From CAWVWF01 sp963933885 (GTDB lineage: Bacteria; Bacteroidota; Bacteroidia; Flavobacteriales_C; GCA-002722245), in assembly GCA_963933885.1 (NCBI GenBank), contig CAWVWF010000212.1, positions 1-5,417 on the forward strand: a stretch of 5,417 bases of DNA, written 5' to 3'. This document shows positions 1-5,417 of the stretch, one piece after another. The notes under the pieces are model-generated. The model saw nothing but the letters and a program-made list of their open reading frames with translations, did no database searches and was not told where the DNA came from. Position 1 is the stretch's first letter. Every line of letters starts with the position of its first letter. Both the position numbers and the translations under genes were made by a program.

Positions 1-2263
1 CTAATATTTTCTCTTCAAGTTCCTCACTTGTACTTGCCTCTTCTATATTCATTTGTAAGTCCATCAACTTACTTGAAAGTTCAAAAACATTACTTATATC
101 TTCATCAATAATTAACATTCGTTTATTGTTAAATCTTTCATGATGTTCCGATAAAACCTTAAAGTCTTGAGAAATTATTACGGATTCTTTCGATTTAACG
201 ACTTCTGCTTTAAAACTTGAAGTACTTGCAGATTTCGCCAATGTAAAATCATTTTTATACTCTGGTAAAACTACCATCTTTATATTGGTGAAATCACTTA
301 TAGGAAATCTAACAATAAATTTAGAACCAACTCCTACTTCGCTTTCTATTCTAATTGTACCTCCTAATAACTCAACCAAATTAGAAGTAATACTCAAACC
401 TAATCCAGTACCTCCATATTCTCTACTTGTACTCCCATCCGCTTGATTAAAAGCACCAAAAATACTTTCTTGTTTGTCTTTTGCAATCCCAATTCCAGTA
501 TCCATGATTGTAAATTCAAGATTATCATTTTCACATTTGATAATTAAATTGACAGTTCCTCCAGAAGGGGTGAACTTCATTGAATTACTTATTAAATTCT
601 TTAAAATCTGACCTAGCCTTAGGTCATCTGAGAATATTGTTTCAGGAATTGAATCAGTATGAATAACCGAAAAATTCAATTTATTCTCAACTGAAATCGG
701 CCTAAACAAATGGTATATATATTCAATTATTTTCGGAAGATTAATCTCTCTTTTTTCTACATCTAACTTACCTGCTTCAATTTTTGATGAATCCAAAATA
801 TCATTTATAAGTTCGAGAAGATTGTTTCCTGACTGATGAATAACATCTGCGGACATTACTTCATCGGCCGACAAGTTTCCATCCGAGTTTTCTGCCAATA
901 ATTTAGATAGTATTAACATACTATTAAGTGGTGTTCTTAATTCATGACTCATATTAGCTAAAAAGTCTGTTTTGTACTTATAGGATTGTTCTAGTTCTTC
1001 AAATTTTCGTTTCAGTTCAGATGTTGTAACTTTTAAATTTCCTTTCATTTGAATCAGTGCCTTTCCTAAAACATCTTCATCACTTCTTTCAGTAATTTCA
1101 ACATCATAATCCCCTTCTCCAATTCTTTCAGCTACGTTAGCAAGAGAATTGCTATTTATCGCCATTCTATTGAAAGCTAAAGCAAGTTTTCCAATTTCAT
1201 CCTTTGTATGTATTGAAACATTAACATTAGTCTTACCTGCTTTCAAATCTTGAGCTGCAATTTCAATTTTCTGTAAATCTGACGTTATACTTTTAGCAGT
1301 AAATGACACCATTAATAACACTAATGTAAGTACTCCTGAAAGCATAACATATAAGTTATCAATTTCAGATTGCAATTTTTCTTCTTGAATTTTCAAACTT
1401 ACTTTTACCCTATTAATTACAAACTGTTCTAATTCATGTAAGACATTAATAGTCCCTGTAGAAGATAACCACCAATCTGACGCATTAAAATTAACCAAAC
1501 GATTGGTCTCCGTTTCAAAACAATAGTCAATCATCTGAAGTGTATTGGACATTGTCCCACCTTCTAAATCCATCATTACTCTTGAGCGAAGGTCTTCTGG
1601 AGAATAATTAACAAATGCGTCTAAATTATTTCTAAAAGCACCTTTATAACCACTAAACCTTCCATACCCTAAACGCTCAAACTTACCAAAGATCAAAGCT
1701 TCATTTACACAATTTCTAATTTTACCTAAACTCTCTTTTGTTTGAATCAAAGAAAGATAGGCTTTCATTTCTTCTTTAGTTAAAGGCGTATTTATTTCTG
1801 AACCTATTCCATTAACAATAACCAAGAATTTCTCAATAACCTTGTTGTAATATTCTTGAACTTCTGTAGGGCCTAAAGAAAACCCAGTTAAATTGGATCG
1901 TACTTCTTTCAATTCATCAAAAAAGGAAAGATGTGTAGTGTCTTTGATTTCGTTTTGTAAATGATTTCGAAAGTCTACAATAATAGAATCTGTTTGTTCA
2001 ATTTGTTTTTCGAGTTGGACCTGACTATCGTATTGAGGGTTCAATAAAAAATTAATAGCAAAATCTCTTTCTTTTTGAAACTCATGAGTTAATGATGACA
2101 TTTTCTCAATTTGATCCATACTAATTCTAGTCGTAGACATGTTTTCAATAAGAGCTTTTTCAGTTGAAATTTTATCAAACGTAAAAACTCCCAACACGAT
2201 AAACGGTAGAAGAACCAAAATTAATAATTTGGCTTTTAGAGTTATTTTAGAAAGTATTTTCAT
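1..2263 (-). CDS. NIT-domain, double-HAMP hybrid sensor histidine kinase (C-terminus cut by window edge)
   Basis: This is an inner-membrane two-component kinase; 754 codons are open with no stop, and the receiver end lies beyond base 1. Domains by residue: TM1 about 11-29; periplasmic helical NIT-like sensor about 30-303, with arginines in KERDF (R66) and the TKESLGKIRN helix (R183) and a late DWWLSSTGTINVL segment; TM2 about 304-323; two tandem HAMP units about 325-372 and 373-411; short coiled coil; HisKA with SHELRTPLN, phospho-acceptor H440; HATPase_c about 540-655 with N box (N556/N560), DTGIGI (D588), F box and GGTGLGL (617-623); a Ser/Lys-rich linker 656-712; then a receiver from about 713 with acidic pocket D720-E721-D722. 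The receiver's phospho-Asp lies outside the window. The start is fixed by an in-frame stop at 2276-2278; GGAAAG (2269-2274) sits 5 nt before ATG. NIT domains bind nitrate/nitrite in NasR, but the ligand here is unknown. It follows the ABC-F gene by 41 bp on the same strand. Confidence 0.93.
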   Translation of the reverse strand, partial: MKILSKITLKAKLLILVLLPFIVLGVFTFDKISTEKALIENMSTTRISMDQIEKMSSLTHEFQKERDFAINFLLNPQYDSQVQLEKQIEQTDSIIVDFRNHLQNEIKDTTHLSFFDELKEVRSNLTGFSLGPTEVQEYYNKVIEKFLVIVNGIGSEINTPLTKEEMKAYLSLIQTKESLGKIRNCVNEALIFGKFERLGYGRFSGYKGAFRNNLDAFVNYSPEDLRSRVMMDLEGGTMSNTLQMIDYCFETETNRLVNFNASDWWLSSTGTINVLHELEQFVINRVKVSLKIQEEKLQSEIDNLYVMLSGVLTLVLLMVSFTAKSITSDLQKIEIAAQDLKAGKTNVNVSIHTKDEIGKLALAFNRMAINSNSLANVAERIGEGDYDVEITERSDEDVLGKALIQMKGNLKVTTSELKRKFEELEQSYKYKTDFLANMSHELRTPLNSMLILSKLLAENSDGNLSADEVMSADVIHQSGNNLLELINDILDSSKIEAGKLDVEKREINLPKIIEYIYHLFRPISVENKLNFSVIHTDSIPETIFSDDLRLGQILKNLISNSMKFTPSGGTVNLIIKCENDNLEFTIMDTGIGIAKDKQESIFGAFNQADGSTSREYGGTGLGLSITSNLVELLGGTIRIESEVGVGSKFIVRFPISDFTNIKMVVLPEYKNDFTLAKSASTSSFKAEVVKSKESVIISQDFKVLSEHHERFNNKRMLIIDEDISNVFELSSKLMDLQMNIEEASTSEELEEKIL

Positions 2264-2304
2264 GAAGACTTTCCGTTATACTATTGTTAAGCTTATAAAG
2301 TTTG

Positions 2305-4248
2305 CTAAAAAAGAGATTTTCTTTTTTCTTCCAATTCTTCTAGTTCTTCACTTGTCTTCTCCCAGATCTCCATTTGAAGTTTTAAATCTGTTTCAACTTT
2401 TGTAAATGATGTAAACATATCTGAATCAGTCGCGTTAGAAGGGTTCTGTAAATCCAATTCCAAATTCTTCTTTTCATCTTCCAGTTCAGAGATTTTTCGT
2501 TCCGATTGCCCCAATTTATTATTGGCTTTTTTAAGTTGTTGATCTATTACTTTTCGATCTTCAAAACTAGCTTTAGACGCTCCTTTTTTTTTAACCTCTG
2601 TCTTGAGTGATTTCGTTGGTGCATTTAAATCATTAATGTTTTCCAATTTTCTTTGTGACAAAAAGAAATCAATTCCCCCAATATATTCTTTAATTCCTTT
2701 ATTCTTAAATTCAAGAACTTTATTAGATAAACCTCGAAGGAACTCTCTATCGTGAGAAACAATAATCATTGCTCCTGGATAATGAATTAAGGCATCTTTT
2801 AAAATTTCCTTAGATGGAATATCTAAGTGGTTAGTTGGCTCATCTAAAATTAAAAAGTTATAAGGTTCTAATAATAACTTACATAAGGCAAGCCTACCTT
2901 TTTCCCCTCCTGACAAAACACTAACTTTCTTATCTATATCAGTTCCTCTAAAAAGAAATGATCCTAATAATTCACGAACTCGTTTACGAATTTCCCCTCT
3001 AGCAACATCATCTATAGTTTCAAATACGGATTTCTTTAAATCTAATTCCTCTGCCTGATTTTGTGCATAATATCCCAAATTTATATTATGTCCTAAATCG
3101 ATAGATCCTCCTCCTGCAAATTCACCAACAATCATTTTAGCCAGTGTAGATTTACCCTCTCCATTTTTACCTACAAATGCAATTTTTTCTCCTCTACCAA
3201 CTATTAAGTTGATATCTTTTAAAACTTCATTATCACCAAAAGACTTAGATACTTTTTCAATTGTGACAACGGCTTTTCCTGACCTAGGTGACTCAGGAAA
3301 CCTCATACTCATTGCATCTACTTTTCTTTCGTCAACCTCAATTCTTACAATCTTATTCAGTTGTTTAATTCTTGATTGTACAGCAGCAGCTTTATTAGCT
3401 TGAGCTCTAAATCGACTAATGAATCGCTCAATCTCTTCAATTTTTTTATCTTGATTTACTTTTGCTGCTACCTGTTGTTCAAAAAGTATTACTCGTTGTT
3501 CCAAATACTTAGTATACCCAACTTTGAAATCATATATTTTCCCAACAGCAATTTCTAAAGTTCTCTTAGTGACATTATCTAAAAATTCTTGATCGTGAGA
3601 AATAAGAACTAATATCCCAGTATAAGTCATTAAATATTTCTCTAACCAATCAATTGATTCAATATCTAAGTGATTGGTAGGTTCATCTAATAACAATGCA
3701 TCAGGAGTTTCTAGAAGAATTTTAGCTAATTCAACTCTCATTCTCCAACCCCCACTAAAAGTCCTAATGTTTTTATCTAAATCAGTAGATTTAAAACCTA
3801 ATCCAATTAAAATCTTATCAGCTTCACCTTCTCTTTTTGATGAATCAGACATTTCTAATTCAGAACCTAAATCAGATATCCTTTGAACAAGTTGTGAATA
3901 CTCTTCACTTTCATAATCTTCTCTCGTTTCTAACTGTTTACTTATGTCTTCAAACTCCTGTTCTAATTTTGCTTCTCCTTCAAAAGCTTTCATAGCTTCC
4001 TCACGAACAGTATTATCCCCTTGAGTTTGTAAATCTTGCTTTAAATATCCAACAGAATAAGTCTTTGGAATAACCAAATTACCATCATCATATTCAATCG
4101 TACCTGATAGTAATTTCAGTAAGGTTGACTTCCCCGCACCATTCTTTCCTACTAATCCAACTTTTTCACCACCCTTTAATTGAAAAGAAACATTTTTAAA
4201 TAAATAGTTTCCATTAAAAGAAATTCCTATATTTTCGACTGAAATCAT
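2305..4248 (-). CDS. ABC-F family ATPase (ribosome-associated, YdiF/Uup-like, with C-terminal coiled coil)
   Basis: This is a complete 647-residue soluble protein with two ABC ATPase domains and no membrane segment, the hallmark of ABC-F proteins that bind the ribosomal E site and remodel stalled or starting ribosomes. Domain 1 has Walker A GKNGAGKST (34-42), Q-loop Q71, an acidic arm insert about 80-140, signature FSGGWRMR (164-171), Walker B LLLDEPTNHLD with E189 and switch H218. A charged helical linker (about 250-315, tip near 277-293) corresponds to the P-site tRNA interaction motif and is of ordinary short length. Domain 2 has Walker A GKNGEGKST (360-368), LSGGEKGR (445-452), D469/E470 and H499. 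Residues about 561-647 form a Lys/Glu-rich coiled coil like the CTD of Uup and YdiF. ATG at 4248 is preferred over ATG 4290: the extra 14 residues are hydrophobic, would cover the promoter box and overlap the divergent gene, while MISVENIGISF is where the domain naturally begins. The short linker argues against an antibiotic-resistance ABC-F. Subfamily is uncertain. Confidence 0.95.
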   Translation of the reverse strand: MISVENIGISFNGNYLFKNVSFQLKGGEKVGLVGKNGAGKSTLLKLLSGTIEYDDGNLVIPKTYSVGYLKQDLQTQGDNTVREEAMKAFEGEAKLEQEFEDISKQLETREDYESEEYSQLVQRISDLGSELEMSDSSKREGEADKILIGLGFKSTDLDKNIRTFSGGWRMRVELAKILLETPDALLLDEPTNHLDIESIDWLEKYLMTYTGILVLISHDQEFLDNVTKRTLEIAVGKIYDFKVGYTKYLEQRVILFEQQVAAKVNQDKKIEEIERFISRFRAQANKAAAVQSRIKQLNKIVRIEVDERKVDAMSMRFPESPRSGKAVVTIEKVSKSFGDNEVLKDINLIVGRGEKIAFVGKNGEGKSTLAKMIVGEFAGGGSIDLGHNINLGYYAQNQAEELDLKKSVFETIDDVARGEIRKRVRELLGSFLFRGTDIDKKVSVLSGGEKGRLALCKLLLEPYNFLILDEPTNHLDIPSKEILKDALIHYPGAMIIVSHDREFLRGLSNKVLEFKNKGIKEYIGGIDFFLSQRKLENINDLNAPTKSLKTEVKKKGASKASFEDRKVIDQQLKKANNKLGQSERKISELEDEKKNLELDLQNPSNATDSDMFTSFTKVETDLKLQMEIWEKTSEELEELEEKRKSLF

Positions 4249-4252
4249 ACTG

Positions 4253-4260
4253 CAAAAATA
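4253..4260 (-). promoter_or_regulatory. Bacteroidota-type -7 promoter box for the ABC-F gene
   Basis: Read on the minus strand, the sequence is TATTTTTG followed by CAGT and then the ATG at 4248. This matches the TAnnTTTG -7 consensus of Bacteroidota sigma factors. Only four bases separate the box from the start codon, so the transcript would be nearly or fully leaderless. The -33 element is poor: the closest TTG (minus strand, 4277-4275) is 14 nt upstream, shorter than the usual spacing. The match to the consensus is seen; promoter function is inferred. Confidence 0.5.
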
Positions 4261-4264
4261 TACA

Positions 4265-4882
4265 ATGCTAAGCACAAAAGATATAATCATTGAAAAACAT
4301 GCTAGAATTTTTATTTCAAAGCCTGTTAATCAGCAAGATGAGATATGGATTTTGTTTCACGGATATGCACAAAACATCCAGGAGTTTTACGATTCATTCA
4401 CTAACAATGAATTTAAAGACAAATGCTTTATCATTCCAGAAGGTCTGTCAAGATTTTATCAGAAAGGGATGCATGGAACTGTAGGATCGAGCTGGATGAC
4501 AAAAGAGAATAGAGAGTTTGAAATTATAGATCAAAAAAAATACTTAGACTTAGTCATCAATAATTTTGATTTAAATAATTACAAAATTAATATATTTGCT
4601 TTTAGTCAAGGAGCGTCTACAGCAGCAAGATGGTTGTCAAATTCTAATATCCTAATTAATAAGTTGATTTTCTGGAGTGGAAATATTCCATCAGATATTT
4701 TAAAAAATAAAGATGATCAATTATGGAAATATTCACCACATTTTTTCATTGGTGATAAGGATCAATTTAGTTCATTAAAAAATTGGAATAAGTTTACTGA
4801 AAATTTAAAAGAAAACGAATTTACAATTTATCATGGTGATCATTATTTCACACCTGAATTAATTAATCAATATATTTTATAG
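4265..4882 (+). CDS. Alpha/beta hydrolase, phospholipase/carboxylesterase-like
   Basis: This is a complete 205-residue cytosolic protein with no signal peptide or membrane segment. The fold is shown by the early strand plus oxyanion segment ILFHGYAQ (29-36), the nucleophile elbow AFSQGAS with S114, a late strand FFIGDKDQF giving the acid (D166 most likely, D164 possible), and HGDHYF giving the histidine (H193 more likely than H190). Length and order of the triad fit the small phospholipase/carboxylesterase group (YpfH/APT1-like), which cleaves ester or thioester bonds. A block PEGLSRFY (58-65) and GSSWMTKENR (74-83) is, from memory, typical of a Bacteroidota subgroup of unknown substrate. The first Gly of GxSxG is Ala here. 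ATG 4265 has no Shine-Dalgarno; the promoter must lie inside the ABC-F coding region, the best but weak candidate being TATTTTCG at 4230-4237. It is divergent from ABC-F with a 16-bp gap. Family is sure; substrate is not. Confidence 0.88.
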   Translation: MLSTKDIIIEKHARIFISKPVNQQDEIWILFHGYAQNIQEFYDSFTNNEFKDKCFIIPEGLSRFYQKGMHGTVGSSWMTKENREFEIIDQKKYLDLVINNFDLNNYKINIFAFSQGASTAARWLSNSNILINKLIFWSGNIPSDILKNKDDQLWKYSPHFFIGDKDQFSSLKNWNKFTENLKENEFTIYHGDHYFTPELINQYIL

Positions 4883-5061
4883 ATCATTCCAGATTTAACT
4901 TCTGAATTGGCACTAATTGAGTTTTTGTCTAATCTAATTTCATTTATTTTAAATACTGAATATGAAATAGTAGTCCAACCTATAAGAAATAAGAATAAAA
5001 AAATCTTGTCCTTCAAATTAATAATTTTAGTTCGCATGGACAAAAAACGTGCAATACACAT
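4867..5061 (-). CDS. Possible small single-span membrane protein (uncertain)
   Basis: An open frame of 64 codons lies on the minus strand in the gap between the hydrolase and the AI-2E gene, and its last 16 bases overlap the end of the hydrolase gene tail to tail. The product would have a basic N-terminus, one hydrophobic stretch (KIFLFLFLIGWTTISYSVF) and a polar tail (INEIRLDKNS onward), a layout typical of small membrane-anchored proteins. An internal ATG at 5037 would give a 56-residue form (MRTKIINLKD) and looks as likely. I see no Shine-Dalgarno and no good TAnnTTTG box before either start, and I do not recognise the family. A plus-strand frame of similar length, without an ATG start, covers much of the same bases, so chance openness is a real possibility. 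Confidence 0.25.
   Translation of the reverse strand: MCIARFLSMRTKIINLKDKIFLFLFLIGWTTISYSVFKINEIRLDKNSISANSEVKSGMIYKIY
4902..4926 (+). terminator. Weak terminator-like hairpin after the hydrolase gene
   Basis: Nineteen bases after the hydrolase stop, CTGAATT (4902-4908) can pair with AATTGAG (4915-4921) around a GGCACT loop, with one G-G mismatch, followed directly by five T (4922-4926). The geometry is that of an intrinsic terminator for the plus-strand gene, but the stem is short and AT-rich, so it may be chance in a low-GC gap. Confidence 0.3.
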
Positions 5062-5081
5062 AAGTATTTTGCTTAATCATG

Positions 5082-5095
5082 TTAACATCTGTTAA
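5082..5095. promoter_or_regulatory. Palindrome TTAACA-TC-TGTTAA upstream of the AI-2E gene, possible operator
   Basis: Two perfect 6-base inverted arms separated by 2 bases sit 34 bases before the ATG at 5130. Eight bases further on is TACTTTAG (5104-5111), a one-mismatch version of the TAnnTTTG -7 box, so the palindrome would fall between the -33 and -7 regions of a promoter for the AI-2E gene, a usual place for a repressor or activator dimer. No regulator can be named. The symmetry is seen; the role is inferred, and short AT-rich palindromes arise by chance. Confidence 0.3.
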
Positions 5096-5129
5096 ACTAT
5101 TTATACTTTAGAGAGATACTGAAGAGGAG

Positions 5130-5417
5130 ATGTTAAAAAAGACTTGGTTACTTCCAATATTCACAATAGGATTATTAGTTATATCGTTTCTAATTTTCAG
5201 AAGTGTATTAACTTATTTAGCAATATCAGCTATCTTCGCATTAATTGCGAGACCGTTATTCACTCGAATTAGAAAATTGAAAATTAAATCATTCAGTATT
5301 TCCCAGGGGTTGGCGGCACTAATATCAATTATTATATTCTATAGTCTCATATTAGCGTTTCTAGCGACTTTTATTCCTTCGGTAGCAAAGGAAACACAAG
5401 TGATAACTAAAATAAAT
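5130..5417 (+). CDS. AI-2E/PerM-family membrane transporter, N-terminal part (cut by window edge)
   Basis: The first 96 residues are visible. The product is an integral inner-membrane protein of the AI-2E transporter (PerM/YhhT/TqsA) family, whose members usually have about 330-380 residues and seven or eight helices; some export autoinducer-2, others act as Na+/H+ antiporters, and many are unassigned. Visible helices: about 5-22, 26-45 and 58-83. The turn after the second helix, LIARPLFTRI (38-47), matches the conserved position where this family has an R-P or N-P pair before a basic loop (RKLKIK), followed by the ISQGLAALISIIIF helix. An in-frame TAG at 5109-5111 with no start codon between fixes ATG 5130. 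AGGAG (5125-5129) abuts the ATG directly, too close for a normal Shine-Dalgarno; GAGAG at 5111-5115 is too far. Family assignment rests on a short stretch; substrate cannot be told. Confidence 0.8.
   Translation, partial: MLKKTWLLPIFTIGLLVISFLIFRSVLTYLAISAIFALIARPLFTRIRKLKIKSFSISQGLAALISIIIFYSLILAFLATFIPSVAKETQVITKIN

Noticed and set aside
2139..2405. Plus-strand open frame of 88 codons spanning the kinase start and the ABC-F end
   Set aside because: It lies antisense across two well-supported genes and their gap, has no family resemblance, and reads as the complement of AT-rich coding DNA.
3209..3886. Three plus-strand frames (3209-3403, 3376-3558, 3674-3886) inside the ABC-F gene
   Set aside because: All are antisense to conserved ABC-F domains with clear Walker and signature motifs; their Ser/Leu-rich composition is what complementing such a gene gives.
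2305..4248. Antibiotic-resistance ABC-F or ABC transporter ATPase
   Set aside because: The interdomain linker tip is of normal short length rather than extended as in resistance proteins, and no permease gene is present, so a housekeeping ABC-F is the better reading.
4290..4484. Plus-strand 64-codon frame overlapping the hydrolase in another frame
   Set aside because: The hydrolase frame has its oxyanion strand and conserved block here; this one is a shadow.
4883..4903. Bulged hairpin TTCCAGA/TCTGAA right after the hydrolase stop as the terminator
   Set aside because: The stem has four pairs plus a bulge and no following T run; the hairpin at 4902-4926 fits better.
4907..5095. Plus-strand 62-codon frame in the gap before the AI-2E gene
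   Set aside because: It opens only with TTG at 4907, has no ribosome-binding site, and runs through the weak hairpin and the palindrome; composition gives no support.
1..5417. Novel defence system, mobile element or CRISPR array
   Set aside because: No transposase, integrase, nuclease, reverse transcriptase, long direct or inverted repeats, or spacer-repeat pattern was seen; all large frames belong to common families.

Overview
The window is AT-rich bacterial DNA and most likely comes from a member of the Bacteroidota. Three things point there. The promoter-like TATTTTTG box next to the ABC-F start matches the TAnnTTTG -7 consensus of that phylum. Shine-Dalgarno sequences are weak or absent. 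The proteins (a NIT/HAMP hybrid kinase, a short alpha/beta hydrolase with a PEGLSRFY block, an AI-2E transporter with an 'ARP' turn) look most like Bacteroidota versions as I recall those families. This is a judgement from motifs; no search was run.

Layout. Positions 1-2263 (minus strand) hold the first 754 codons of a membrane hybrid sensor histidine kinase whose C-terminus, inside a receiver domain, runs off the left edge. It lies 41 bp downstream of a complete ABC-F ATPase (minus, 4248-2305), with no clear promoter or terminator between them, so the two may be co-transcribed. Only 16 bp separates the ABC-F start from a divergent, complete alpha/beta hydrolase (plus, 4265-4882). A 247-bp AT-rich gap follows. 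It holds a weak terminator-like hairpin, a possible small single-span membrane ORF on the minus strand and a 14-bp palindrome. At 5130 the N-terminal 96 residues of an AI-2E/PerM-family membrane protein begin and run off the right edge.

How the genes relate. The ABC-F protein should act on ribosomes in the cytosol, the kinase should sense a periplasmic signal, the hydrolase is a cytosolic esterase-like enzyme, and the last gene is an integral membrane protein. Nothing in the sequence ties them into one pathway. The region reads as ordinary chromosomal housekeeping and signalling genes. I see no mobile element, CRISPR array, tRNA, rRNA or defence cassette, and no convincing new multi-gene system. 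The points most worth a second look are the NIT-sensor hybrid kinase, the very compact divergent promoter region, and the palindrome and small ORF in the 4883-5129 gap.
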